From the NCBI GenBank assembly GCA_014377775.1, contig JACMOW010000202.1, positions 1 to 48,992 on the forward strand: DNA of 48,992 nucleotides. Direction: 5' to 3'. This stretch comes from Pedobacter sp. (lineage in GTDB: Bacteria; Bacteroidota; Bacteroidia; Sphingobacteriales; Sphingobacteriaceae). Shown piece by piece: positions 35,109 to 43,322 of this stretch; the stretch's first letter is position 1; every line of letters starts with the position of its first letter. Both the position numbers and the translations under genes were made by a program. The notes under the pieces were generated by a model. It was given only the letters and a program-made list of their open reading frames with translations. It did no database searches and was not told the DNA's origin.

Positions 35109-36734
35109 ATGAGCTTTCAAGAACAATTAAATGAACTCTTTTTAACGGAAGAGGAAATTCCTACTGATTTTAAATTGGTAGAAGAAGTGAATCAACGTGA
35201 ATATTTATCAAACGGTGAAATGTTAACATGGAGCGGTGATGTCCACACCGTACTTTCACCAATTTGCATTAAAACAGTAAATGGTTTACAGCGTAAAATA
35301 ATTGGCACCTATCCCTTATGCGATAAAGAAGAAGCGAATGCAGCGTTAGACGCAGCCGTACTAGCTTACAATAACGGTAGAGGTGAATGGCCAACCATGA
35401 GCGTAGCAAAGCGAATTGAAAGAGTAGAGAAATTTACGCATGAAATTATTGAGAAAAAGCAAGAAGTTGTAAAGTTAATCATGTGGGAAATTGGTAAAAC
35501 TTATACTGATTCGACTAAAGAATTTGATCGTACTATTGAATATATTCAGGCTACAATAGATGCTTTGAAAGATTTAGATCGTCAGTCGGCTGGTTTTACC
35601 ATTGAACAAGGTATTATTGCTCAGATTCGTCGCTCTCCACTGGGTGTAGTATTGTGTATGGGGCCGTTTAATTACCCTTTAAACGAAACATTTACCACCT
35701 TAATTCCTGCCCTCATTATGGGGAATACCATTTTATTTAAACCACCTAAACACGGCACTTTATTGTTCTATCCATTATTAGATGCATTTAAAAACTGCTT
35801 TCCTAAAGGGGTAGTGAACACCATCTATGGACGCGGAAATAAAATAATCCCAGGCTTAATGGAATCTGGAAAAATCAACGTGCTTACCTTAATTGGTTCA
35901 AGCAAAGTAGCTAATGAGTTAAAAAAAATGCACCCAAAAGTAAATCGTTTACGTGCTATTTTGGGTTTGGATGCTAAAAACGCAGCCATTATTACGGCAA
36001 GAGCTGATTTGAAACTAGCAGTTCAAGAAACTGTATTGGGATCTTTATCATTTAATGGGCAAAGGTGTACTGCTTTAAAGATTATTTTTGTTCACCGTAG
36101 CTTAGCAGATGAGTTTTTAGTACAATTTTCGGAAGCGGTTGGTAAATTAAAATTTGGCATGCCTTGGGTAAGTGGAGTTTCTTTGACGCCATTACCAGAG
36201 CCTCAAAAGCCCGCTTATTTGAAAGCATGTTTAGATGATGCCATTTCTAAGGGAGCAAAAATTGTGAATGAAAATGGTGGTGCTACAAACGAATCATTCG
36301 TTTTTCCGGCAATTGTGTACCCGGTTAATGCAAAAATGAAACTCTATACCGAAGAGCAATTTGGTCCGGTTGTGCCAGTGGTGCCATTTGATGATTTAGA
36401 AGAAACCATAACTTATTTGATCGAGTCAACCCACGGACAGCAAGTAAGTATTTTTAGTAATGATGAAGATGAAATTGCATCCTTAATTGATCCTTTAGTA
36501 AATCAGGTAAGCCGTGTAAACATCAATTGTCAGTGCCAGCGTGGACCAGATGTATTTCCCTTTACAGGGAGAAAAGATAGTGCAGAAGGAACTTTATCTG
36601 TTGTAGACGCATTGCGTTCATTCTCCATCCGCTCTCTGGTTGCGACTAAGCTTAATGATAGTAACAAGCACCTCTTAAATGAAATTATTGATAGTCATAG
36701 TTCAAACTTCTTAAGCACAAAGTATTTATTTTAG
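35109..36734 (+). CDS. gapN: NADP-dependent non-phosphorylating glyceraldehyde-3-phosphate dehydrogenase
   Basis: The protein has 541 residues, of the aldehyde dehydrogenase superfamily. The nucleophile Cys320 is in FNGQRCTALK, LCMGPFNYPLNE marks the cofactor/substrate region, and the C-terminal block NCQCQRGPDVFPFTGRKDSA with LRSFSIRSLVA is characteristic of GAPN. The usual ELGGK is replaced by LGLDAKN, as I recall for this subgroup. It would oxidise glyceraldehyde-3-phosphate to 3-phosphoglycerate and make NADPH. As last gene of the uronate operon (three bases after exuT) it handles the triose made by KdgA. A ketoglutaric-semialdehyde dehydrogenase is the alternative, but no oxidative uronate genes are here. 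Confidence 0.85.
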   Translation: MSFQEQLNELFLTEEEIPTDFKLVEEVNQREYLSNGEMLTWSGDVHTVLSPICIKTVNGLQRKIIGTYPLCDKEEANAALDAAVLAYNNGRGEWPTMSVAKRIERVEKFTHEIIEKKQEVVKLIMWEIGKTYTDSTKEFDRTIEYIQATIDALKDLDRQSAGFTIEQGIIAQIRRSPLGVVLCMGPFNYPLNETFTTLIPALIMGNTILFKPPKHGTLLFYPLLDAFKNCFPKGVVNTIYGRGNKIIPGLMESGKINVLTLIGSSKVANELKKMHPKVNRLRAILGLDAKNAAIITARADLKLAVQETVLGSLSFNGQRCTALKIIFVHRSLADEFLVQFSEAVGKLKFGMPWVSGVSLTPLPEPQKPAYLKACLDDAISKGAKIVNENGGATNESFVFPAIVYPVNAKMKLYTEEQFGPVVPVVPFDDLEETITYLIESTHGQQVSIFSNDEDEIASLIDPLVNQVSRVNINCQCQRGPDVFPFTGRKDSAEGTLSVVDALRSFSIRSLVATKLNDSNKHLLNEIIDSHSSNFLSTKYLF

Positions 36735-36785
36735 TAAAAACTGAAAGTAATTTAAGCTCTTGTAAGTTACATTTACAATTAAGTC

Positions 36786-36813
36786 AAAAAAGAAGGTGCA
36801 AACTTTCTTTTTT
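36786..36813 (+). terminator. Probable terminator of the uronate operon
   Basis: AAAAAAGAA (36786-36794) pairs with TTCTTTTTT (36805-36813) and runs into a stretch of T, about 50 bases after the gapN stop. The stem is AU-rich and so only moderately stable. Confidence 0.5.
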
Positions 36814-36827
36814 TTTATAAAATTAGT

Positions 36828-36907
36828 TATATTTGAGCTTACTCTTTCGAGAGTATGTTTTTCATAGGTAGATGTAGGGTCAGGAACTTTGTTTCTGGCC
36901 CTTTTTT
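36828..36907 (+). ncRNA. Candidate small transcript with two hairpins upstream of ubiX
   Basis: A -7-like element TATATTTG lies at 36828-36835. It is followed by a 6-bp hairpin with a TTCG loop (TACTCT-TTCG-AGAGTA, 36840-36855) and a strong terminator (36877-36907). A transcript starting near 36840 would be about 65-70 bases with two hairpins. No coding frame fits. This is a prediction from layout only; the hairpins could also belong to read-through from gapN. Confidence 0.35.
36877..36907 (+). terminator. Strong intrinsic terminator before ubiX
   Basis: GGGTCAGGAAC (36877-36887), loop TTT, and GTTTCTGGCCC (36891-36901) give an 11-bp stem with two G-T pairs, followed directly by TTTTTT. It separates the uronate operon from ubiX. 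Confidence 0.8.
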
Positions 36908-36916
36908 GTATCTTTG
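36888..36916 (+). promoter_or_regulatory. ubiX promoter overlapping the terminator
   Basis: TTTG (36888-36891), 17 bases, then TATCTTTG (36909-36916) matches the Bacteroidota -33/-7 consensus. The start codon at 36925 is only eight bases after the -7 element, so the mRNA would be almost leaderless. Confidence 0.5.
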
Positions 36917-36924
36917 TGTAGATT

Positions 36925-37494
36925 ATGCAGAACAAGAAAAAAATTATCGTTGCCGTTACTGGAGCAAGTGGTTCGATTTATGCCAAACTTTTATTAGATA
37001 ACCTTATAAAACTTTCAGATCAAATCGAACAAGTAGGGGTAGTAATGTCTGATAATGCAAAAGAAGTATGGCGTTTTGAACTTGGTAATGAAGATTATAA
37101 TCATTATCCATTTTCTTTTTATAGTAAAATGGATTTTAATGCCCCTTTTGCCTCAGGCTCTGCCAAATACGACACCATGATTATTGTACCCTGTTCTATG
37201 GGAACACTTGGCCGTATTGCAAACGGTATTTCCAACGATTTAATTTCTCGCGCAGCTGATGTAATTTTGAAAGAACGTAGAAAATTAATCGCAGTAGTTC
37301 GCGACACACCGTTTGGTCTCATCCATATCAATAACATGAAAACGGTTACAGAAGCTGGAGGAATTATATGCCCTGCAAACCCTTCTTTCTATAACCTTCC
37401 AAAAACAATTGAAGAAGTAGCCCAAACAGTGGTTAGTCGTATGATCGATTTGGCTGGGCTAGAACAAGAAAGTTATCGTTGGAATGAAGAGTAG
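36925..37494 (+). CDS. ubiX: Flavin prenyltransferase UbiX
   Basis: The protein has 189 residues, the usual length. Motifs are IIVAVTGASGSIYAKLL at the start (flavin phosphate binding), IIVPCSMGTLGRIANGISNDL, KERRKLIAVVRDTPF and the C-terminal GGIICPANPSFYNLP. It attaches dimethylallyl phosphate to FMN to make the prenylated flavin used by UbiD decarboxylases, as in quinone synthesis. No ubiD gene is in the window. It is not functionally linked to the pectin locus. Confidence 0.93.
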   Translation: MQNKKKIIVAVTGASGSIYAKLLLDNLIKLSDQIEQVGVVMSDNAKEVWRFELGNEDYNHYPFSFYSKMDFNAPFASGSAKYDTMIIVPCSMGTLGRIANGISNDLISRAADVILKERRKLIAVVRDTPFGLIHINNMKTVTEAGGIICPANPSFYNLPKTIEEVAQTVVSRMIDLAGLEQESYRWNEE

Positions 37495-37508
37495 TTTTTG
37501 TAACTTTA
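37479..37508 (+). promoter_or_regulatory. mtaB promoter inside the end of ubiX
   Basis: TTG (37479-37481, read TTG across the boundary), 19 bases, then TAACTTTA (37501-37508) fits the TTG-N19-TAnnTTTG pattern, seven bases from ATG 37515. It implies independent mtaB transcription. Confidence 0.4.
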
Positions 37509-37514
37509 CTGCCT

Positions 37515-38837
37515 ATGAAAAAAGTTGCATTTTATACACTTGGCTGTAAGCTAAATTTTTCAGAAACCTCCACCATTGGTCGCCTATTTACCGATGCTGG
37601 TTATGCTGTGGTAGAATTTACTGATGCTGCCGATGTATATGTAATTAATACTTGCTCAGTAACTGATCATGCTGATAAAAAGTGCCGCAAGGTAGTTAAA
37701 GAAGCGTTAAAATATTCTCCTAATGCTTACGTAACCATTGTTGGTTGCTACGCTCAATTAAAGCCCACAGAAATTGCTGAAATAGAAGGGGTAGATATGG
37801 TGTTAGGTGCTGCAGAAAAATTTAGAATCGTAGAATATATTTCAGACCTCACCAAAAATCCGAAAGCAGTTGTTCACCAACAAAATATAGAGAAAGTAAA
37901 CCATAATTTTATTGCTGCATATTCAATTGGTGATAGAACCCGTACCTTTTTAAAAGTACAAGATGGTTGTGATTATCCCTGTACCTATTGTACAATCCCA
38001 TTAGCCAGAGGCGGAAGTAGAAGCGACACCATCGAAAATGTAGTTTATCGTGCTACACAAATTGCAGCTAGTGGCGTTAAAGAAATTGTGCTTACCGGCG
38101 TAAATCTTGGCGATTTTGGAATTAGAGAGGGACAAAGAAAAGATAAATTTTTCGACTTGGTTAAAGCTTTAGACGAAGTCGAAGGAATTGAACGTATTCG
38201 TATTTCATCTATTGAGCCCAACTTGTTGAGCAATGATATTATCGATTTTGTAGCTACATCTAAGCGTTTTGTTCCACACTTTCATATTCCATTACAATCT
38301 GGCTCAGATAAAATATTAGGCTTGATGAAAAGACGGTATCAAAGAGAATTATATACCGAGCGCGTAGCTAAAATTAAGCAAGTGATGCCTAATTGCTGTA
38401 TTGGTGTTGATGTGATAGTAGGTTTCCCTGGCGAAACACATGATGATTTTTTGGATACTTATCAATTCTTAAATGAATTAGATATCTCTTATTTACACGT
38501 TTTTACCTATTCAGAACGTGAGCAAACAGCGGCTGCAACTATGCAAGGCAAAGTAACTGGAAGTACGCGTTTTGACCGTAATAAAATGTTGCATATACTA
38601 TCTGATAAAAAGAGAAGAGCTTTTTACCAATCACAAATTGGCAGCGAAGCACAAGTTCTTTTTGAAGATGATCAGAAAAATGGATTTATGCATGGCTTTA
38701 CCAAAAACTATGTAAAAGTAAAAGCAAAGTATGATCCCGTAATGGTTAATGAACTTAAAAATGTAAAGTTAACCGCACTTTTAGCCGATGGTGAAGTGGA
38801 AGTGATGGAGCTAGATACTGTTTACACACACCAGTAG
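37515..38837 (+). CDS. mtaB: tRNA t6A37 methylthiotransferase MtaB
   Basis: The protein has 440 residues. The N-terminal methylthiotransferase domain has three cluster cysteines: Cys11 (TLGCKLNFSE), Cys47 (NTCSVTD) and one in VGCYAQL near 81. The radical-SAM cluster is DGCDYPCTYCTIP (about 150-162), followed by PHFHIPLQSGSDKILGLMKR and GVDVIVGFPGET. A TRAM-like RNA-binding tail ends the protein. It adds the methylthio group to threonylcarbamoyladenosine 37 of tRNAs, using two Fe-S clusters. The KLNFSE and RGGSRS motifs support MtaB over MiaB or RimO. Confidence 0.92.
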   Translation: MKKVAFYTLGCKLNFSETSTIGRLFTDAGYAVVEFTDAADVYVINTCSVTDHADKKCRKVVKEALKYSPNAYVTIVGCYAQLKPTEIAEIEGVDMVLGAAEKFRIVEYISDLTKNPKAVVHQQNIEKVNHNFIAAYSIGDRTRTFLKVQDGCDYPCTYCTIPLARGGSRSDTIENVVYRATQIAASGVKEIVLTGVNLGDFGIREGQRKDKFFDLVKALDEVEGIERIRISSIEPNLLSNDIIDFVATSKRFVPHFHIPLQSGSDKILGLMKRRYQRELYTERVAKIKQVMPNCCIGVDVIVGFPGETHDDFLDTYQFLNELDISYLHVFTYSEREQTAAATMQGKVTGSTRFDRNKMLHILSDKKRRAFYQSQIGSEAQVLFEDDQKNGFMHGFTKNYVKVKAKYDPVMVNELKNVKLTALLADGEVEVMELDTVYTHQ

Positions 38838-38926
38838 TTCATCCATCTTCCATTTTGCCTTTTCGATCTTTCATATACCTTTAGTCTTTCAGCTTTCTTT
38901 CCTATCTTAGCCTAAACTTTTTTGTT

Positions 38927-40081
38927 ATGTTCCCAACCGTTTCTCATTTTCTAAATTATCTTTTTGGCATAGATTTGCCCCTTCCTTTTAATACTTTTGG
39001 TGTTTTTGTAGCACTGGCTTTTGTGGCGGGGTATTGGGCTTTTTCTGAAGAAGCTAAAAGGAAGGAAGCTTTAGGGATTATTAAGCCTACCTTAAAAAGG
39101 ATTACGATCGGTTCGCCTGCAAGTGCCCTAAGTTTATTTACAAATGCTTTTTTTGGGTTTTTAGTTGGCTATAAATTGGTTTATGCCCTCCTAAATTATA
39201 AACTTTTTGTGAGCGATTCACAACTGGTGTTATTATCAGGAAAGGGAAATATTTTGGGCGGATTAGTGTTAGCCGCTTTATTTGCCTATTGGGAGTATAA
39301 GGAAAAGGAAAAATCAAAGTTACCTAAACCAAAAACGGTAGAAGTCACTGTTCGTCCACATGAATTAATGAGCAATCTAATTGTATGGGCAGCAGTATGG
39401 GGTTTTTTAGGTGCAAAAATATTCGACAATCTTGAGCATTGGGATACTTTTATCCAAGATCCAATTGGGGGCTTACTTTCTTTTAGTGGATTAACGTTTT
39501 ATGGTGGATTAATTTGCGGTGGTGCTGCGGTGCTTTATATCGCGCGTAAAAATGGTATTAAACCCTTGCATATGCTTGATATCGGCGGACCAGGGATGAT
39601 GTTAGCATACAGTGTAGGGCGAATTGGATGCCACTTATCAGGCGACGGTGATTGGGGTATCGTAAATTTAAATCCTAAGCCGTTTAACTGGCTTCCAGAT
39701 TGGCTTTGGGCTTATACCTATCCTAATAACGTAGCAAATGAAGGGGTATCGATTGAAAATTGTGTGGGCAAATTTTGCAATGTATTGCCACAACCTGTAT
39801 ATCCAACACCACTTTATGAAGTGATTGCGGCTTTTCTAATTTTTTTAGTGCTTTGGAAAATTCGTCACCGTATTAAATTGCCTGGCATGATGTTTGGTAT
39901 TTACTTGATGTTTAATGGGTTAGAGCGTTTCTTAGTGGAACTTATCCGAGTAAACTCAAAATATACCGTCGCAGGAATATCATTCACTCAAGCCGAATTA
40001 ATTTCTACCTTATTATTTATCTGCGGTTTGTTACTGGTTACATTTTCCATCAAAAACAAACAAAAACATGCTAATTATTAA
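38927..40081 (+). CDS. lgt: Prolipoprotein diacylglyceryl transferase
   Basis: The protein has 384 residues, about 90 longer than the E. coli enzyme through a charged loop (KEKEKSKLPKPKTVEVTVRP). At least seven membrane helices are visible. The signature is GRIGCHLSGDGDWG with the essential Arg, and a GGL motif appears as LTFYGGLICGG, where the E. coli enzyme has HGGL: the active-site His is Tyr here. YPTPLYEVIAAFLIF and GLERFLVELIRVN agree with Lgt. It transfers diacylglycerol to the lipobox Cys of prelipoproteins such as SusD and the lipoproteins in this window. Confidence 0.9.
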   Translation: MFPTVSHFLNYLFGIDLPLPFNTFGVFVALAFVAGYWAFSEEAKRKEALGIIKPTLKRITIGSPASALSLFTNAFFGFLVGYKLVYALLNYKLFVSDSQLVLLSGKGNILGGLVLAALFAYWEYKEKEKSKLPKPKTVEVTVRPHELMSNLIVWAAVWGFLGAKIFDNLEHWDTFIQDPIGGLLSFSGLTFYGGLICGGAAVLYIARKNGIKPLHMLDIGGPGMMLAYSVGRIGCHLSGDGDWGIVNLNPKPFNWLPDWLWAYTYPNNVANEGVSIENCVGKFCNVLPQPVYPTPLYEVIAAFLIFLVLWKIRHRIKLPGMMFGIYLMFNGLERFLVELIRVNSKYTVAGISFTQAELISTLLFICGLLLVTFSIKNKQKHANY

Positions 40082-40084
40082 GTG

Positions 40085-40876
40085 ATGATGAATTACGAAT
40101 TGCTTTGTGCTAAAGTAATTGCCATTGCCCGATTAACAGGAAACTTTATCCGTAAAGAAGCAATGGCATTCGATTCAAAGTCTATTGAGTACAAAGGCTT
40201 GAACGATTTAGTTTCTTATGTTGATAAGCAAGCGGAAAAACAATTGGTTAGAAATTTAACCAAAATTTTACCGGGTGCTGGATTTATTACTGAAGAAGAA
40301 ACTATTAATCGTATAGGTAAAACTTATACTTGGATTATCGACCCCTTAGATGGAACAACTAACTTTATACATGGGATTCCCACCTATTCGATTAGCATTG
40401 CCTTATATGAAGAGTGCCAACCAGTTATTGGTGTAGTTTATGAAATAAATAGAGGAGAAATGTTTTCTGCTTATAAGGGAGGAGCGGCTTATCTTAATTT
40501 AAAAGAAATCAAAGTTTCTTCGAATGCAAAACTTTCTCAAAGTCTCCTGGCTACAGGGTTTCCATATTATCAATTCGAGAAACAACCACAGTACATTCAA
40601 CTATTAACCGAGATGATGCAGAAGTGTCATGGATTAAGACGAATAGGCTCTGCAGCAGTAGATTTAGCATACGTGGCTTGTGGTCGATTTGAAGCCTATT
40701 TCGAGTATAACCTTAATTCTTATGATGTAGCGGCTGGTGCTTATCTCGTTCAGCAAGCGGGCGGAACCATTTTAAACTTTTCTGGTGGCGATGAATTTTT
40801 AGAAATTAGAGAAATATTAGCTACAAATGGCTTGGTTACAGATGAGATTTTAGAAACGATTAAGAAATATTTCTAA
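40085..40876 (+). CDS. Inositol-monophosphatase-family phosphatase
   Basis: The protein has 263 residues from ATG 40085; a GTG at 40082 directly after the lgt stop is the alternative. Motifs are GFITEEET (metal-binding Glu), WIIDPLDGTTNFIHGIP (metal-binding Asps) and SYDVAAGAYLVQQAGG near the C-terminus. These magnesium-dependent, lithium-sensitive phosphatases act on inositol phosphates, NADP or PAP (CysQ/SuhB group). The exact substrate cannot be chosen. It begins within four bases of lgt, so the two are probably co-transcribed. Confidence 0.9.
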   Translation: MMNYELLCAKVIAIARLTGNFIRKEAMAFDSKSIEYKGLNDLVSYVDKQAEKQLVRNLTKILPGAGFITEEETINRIGKTYTWIIDPLDGTTNFIHGIPTYSISIALYEECQPVIGVVYEINRGEMFSAYKGGAAYLNLKEIKVSSNAKLSQSLLATGFPYYQFEKQPQYIQLLTEMMQKCHGLRRIGSAAVDLAYVACGRFEAYFEYNLNSYDVAAGAYLVQQAGGTILNFSGGDEFLEIREILATNGLVTDEILETIKKYF

Positions 40877-40880
40877 TGCT

Positions 40881-41432
40881 TTAAAGTGCTTCAGAAACCA
40901 CTTCTTTAACCTCAGGTACCATTCGTTGTAATAAATTCTGAATACCTGATTTTAAGGTAATTGTGGAAGAAGGACAGCCGCTACAGCTTCCTCTTAACTC
41001 AACTGTTACTATACCTTCATCGAATGATTTATAAGAAATTGCCCCGCCATCTTGTTCTACAGCTGGGCGAACGTAATCATGCAAAATTTGTTGAATTTTA
41101 ATTTCAAGATCACTACCTTCAAAAGCCGGGATATCTTCACTACTATTATCTTTTATTTTAAGTTCCGACTCTACAGCGCCCTTTACAAATTCTTTTAAAA
41201 TAGCCTCAATATCTCCCCATTCCGCATCTTCAGTTTTGGTAATGGTTACAAAATTACTGGCAAAGAAAACACCATTAACAAAGTTAAACTTGAACAATTC
41301 GTTTGCAAATGGAGAAAGCGCGGCACTTTCTTTAGTTGCAAAATCTTCACTACCATTAATTAGGAGTTTATTAACCATAAACTTCATGGTAGCTGGATTA
41401 GGTGTTTGTTCGGTATATACGTTTATCGTCAT
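40881..41432 (-). CDS. Nfu/NifU-type iron-sulfur scaffold protein
   Basis: The protein has 183 residues from ATG 41432. A longer frame from 41453 would lie within the promoter's -7 element (41451-41458), so it is rejected. The N-terminal Nfu domain begins INVYTEQTPNPATMKFMVN, and the C-terminal NifU-like domain ends with LRGSCSGCPSSTITLKSGIQ, whose CxxC pair binds a 4Fe-4S cluster for transfer to target enzymes such as MtaB-like radical-SAM proteins. The layout is like mitochondrial NFU1. It is convergent with the phosphatase gene. Confidence 0.92.
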   Translation of the reverse strand: MTINVYTEQTPNPATMKFMVNKLLINGSEDFATKESAALSPFANELFKFNFVNGVFFASNFVTITKTEDAEWGDIEAILKEFVKGAVESELKIKDNSSEDIPAFEGSDLEIKIQQILHDYVRPAVEQDGGAISYKSFDEGIVTVELRGSCSGCPSSTITLKSGIQNLLQRMVPEVKEVVSEAL

Positions 41433-41450
41433 GTTTTTAAAATTATACCA

Positions 41451-41458
41451 CAAAAATA
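41451..41458 (-). promoter_or_regulatory. -7 element of the Nfu gene
   Basis: The minus strand reads TATTTTTG, an exact TAnnTTTG match, 18 bases before ATG 41432. Confidence 0.45.
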
Positions 41459-41519
41459 ATTAATTCTAATTCTAAATAGCAGATGTTGTTGTCTATTTTA
41501 GGTCATTTTGGTTGTGGAA

Positions 41520-42866
41520 CTAAAATACCCCTGTATAATTAAAGGGTGTAATCATTTTCAGTTCCGCTTTAATCTTTTCATTCACATCCAATTGATCAAT
41601 AAAAGCCGCCATGGTTAGTGCTGTAATTTTATTGTTAGTACGTGTTAAAGCTTTTAGTGCTTCGTAGGGATTTGGATAAGCCTCTCTTCTTAACACCGTT
41701 TGGATCGCTTCGGCAACTACCGCCCAATTGTTTTCAAGATCGGCCTCAATGGCTTCGTTATTAAGAATAATCTTATTTAAACCCTTTAAAGTAGAGCTCA
41801 TGGCAATCAAAGTATGCGCCATAGGTACACCAATATTTCTGAGTACAGTTGAATCGGTTAAATCTCTTTGCAGGCGAGAAATCGGTAATTTTGCAGCAAA
41901 AAATTCAAATAATGCATTCGCTAAGCCCGCATTTCCTTCGGCATTTTCAAAATCAATCGGGTTTACTTTATGTGGCATAGCCGATGAACCCACTTCGCCT
42001 TCTTTAATTTTTTGCTTAAAGTAATTCTTAGAAATATAAGCCCAAATGTCACGGTCTAAATCGATAATAATATTGTTGATCCGCTTTAAGGCATCACATT
42101 GCGCTGCAAATTGGTCATAATGTTCAATTTGAGTGGTATACTGTGCGCGATTTAAACCCAAAGTCTCATTCACAAAGCGATTGGAAAAAGCCACCCAATC
42201 CGTAGCGGGGTAAGCGATATGATGTGCATTGAAATTTCCAGTTGCCCCACCAAATTTTGCACTATTGGGTATATTTTTAAGGTTTTCTAATTGGATTTTT
42301 AATCGTTCTGCAAATACTAGAAACTCTTTCCCCAACTTAGTAGGAGAGGCAGGTTGCCCGTGCGTATGGGCTAAAAGTGGAACGTTTTCCCAATCTTTTG
42401 CTAGCGCATTTATTTTTTCAATAAGTTCAACAATGGCTGGATAATAAACTTCTTCCAAACCTAATTTAAACGTATATGGAATGGCCGTATTATTGATATC
42501 TTGAGAAGTTAACCCAAAATGAATAAATTCTTTAAAGGGTTGAAGATTTAACTCGTCGAATTTAGCTTTGATAAAATACTCCACAGCCTTTACATCATGG
42601 TTGGTAATGCTTTCGGTTTCTTTTACACGTGCGGCATCTACATCCGTAAACGATTGATAAATGGTTCTTATGTTCGAATAAAGTTTCGTGTCAAAATTAA
42701 CTAGACCAGGTATTTTAGCTTCACAAAGTGCGATAAAATATTCGATTTCTACGAAAATTCGGTATTTGATTAAGGCAGACTCAGAAAAGTAATCCGCAAG
42801 TTTAGCGGTAGTTTTTCTATAGCGGCCATCAATGGGAGATATGGCCTGAAGCGGAGATAAATTCAT
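41520..42866 (-). CDS. purB: Adenylosuccinate lyase
   Basis: The protein has 448 residues. The fumarase/aspartase superfamily signature SSAMPHKVNPIDFENAEG is present with its catalytic Ser loop; other motifs are SPIDGRYRK at the start, HFGLTSQDINNTA and LAHTHGQPASPTKLGKE. It releases fumarate in two steps of purine synthesis, from SAICAR and from adenylosuccinate. Length and the SPIDGRY start match the E. coli-type PurB. A -7 element TAACTTTG lies on the minus strand at 42899-42892, 26 bases before the start. Confidence 0.95.
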   Translation of the reverse strand: MNLSPLQAISPIDGRYRKTTAKLADYFSESALIKYRIFVEIEYFIALCEAKIPGLVNFDTKLYSNIRTIYQSFTDVDAARVKETESITNHDVKAVEYFIKAKFDELNLQPFKEFIHFGLTSQDINNTAIPYTFKLGLEEVYYPAIVELIEKINALAKDWENVPLLAHTHGQPASPTKLGKEFLVFAERLKIQLENLKNIPNSAKFGGATGNFNAHHIAYPATDWVAFSNRFVNETLGLNRAQYTTQIEHYDQFAAQCDALKRINNIIIDLDRDIWAYISKNYFKQKIKEGEVGSSAMPHKVNPIDFENAEGNAGLANALFEFFAAKLPISRLQRDLTDSTVLRNIGVPMAHTLIAMSSTLKGLNKIILNNEAIEADLENNWAVVAEAIQTVLRREAYPNPYEALKALTRTNNKITALTMAAFIDQLDVNEKIKAELKMITPFNYTGVF

Positions 42867-42891
42867 TTGAACTTGAAATTTGATATTTCCG

Positions 42892-42899
42892 CAAAGTTA
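42892..42899 (-). promoter_or_regulatory. -7 element of purB
   Basis: The minus strand reads TAACTTTG, an exact TAnnTTTG match, 26 bases upstream of the purB start codon. Confidence 0.45.
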
Positions 42900-42995
42900 A
42901 GTATTTAAGGGGGATAAAAAAATCAGTAATACAGGTGTGATTTAAGATGGTGATTTGGTGGGTGGTGTAGGCCTAGACCAAGCTAGAAGAAAGGG

Positions 42996-43050
42996 TTTAC
43001 ATTGGATTTACATTGGACTTGGGTTGGACTTGGGTTGGACTTGGGTTGGA
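42996..43050. repeat. Five tandem 11-bp units
   Basis: TTTACATTGGA occurs twice (42996-43017), followed directly by CTTGGGTTGGA three times (43018-43050). The two unit types share the frame TT...TTGGA and the exact 11-bp period. They lie between purB and the small lipoprotein gene and have no spacers, so this is not a CRISPR. Confidence 0.9.
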
Positions 43051-43079
43051 TCTGTAAATAAAAAAAACGGTTATGAATC

Positions 43080-43113
43080 AAAAAAGCACCAACAAATTTG
43101 TTAGCGCTTTTTT
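43080..43113 (-). terminator. Terminator of the small lipoprotein gene
   Basis: AAAAAAGC and GCTTTTTT flank the palindrome AACAAATTTGTT with small unpaired bulges. On the minus strand the stem is followed by a T-rich end, 18 bases after the stop at 43131. Symmetry makes it usable in both directions. Confidence 0.6.
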
Positions 43114-43130
43114 GTAAATTTTGTATTTGA

Positions 43131-43322
43131 CTAGTGTTTTACAGTTGAATCTTTAACTGTAGTATCAGTAGTAACAACAGTATCAGTGATAGTAGTGTCT
43201 GCATTGATAGTAGTGTCAGAACCTATAGTATCAGCACCTTCTGCTTTTTTCTCTGAATTACAAGCTGCTACTGATAAAGATAATGCTAAAGCTAAAAAGC
43301 CAAATTTAAATAAGTTTTTCAT
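43131..43322 (-). CDS. Small Thr/Asp-rich lipoprotein
   Basis: The protein has 63 residues. A lipoprotein signal (FLALALSLSVAAC, Cys21) precedes a low-complexity tail of repeated DTT/DTV units (TIGSDTTINADTTITDTVV...). The tail has no fold of its own that I can see and is probably an extended acidic linker on the membrane surface. Similar tiny lipoproteins are frequent in Sphingobacteriaceae. A -7 element and a terminator frame it as a single-gene unit. Function unknown. Confidence 0.75.
   Translation of the reverse strand: MKNLFKFGFLALALSLSVAACNSEKKAEGADTIGSDTTINADTTITDTVVTTDTTVKDSTVKH

Noticed and set aside
41433-41453. Longer N-terminus of the Nfu protein from 41453
   Set aside because: The extra seven residues overlap the -7 element at 41451-41458, and family members begin at the INVYTEQTPNP block.
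42996-43050. CRISPR array
   Set aside because: The 11-bp units are directly joined without spacers and no cas gene is present.
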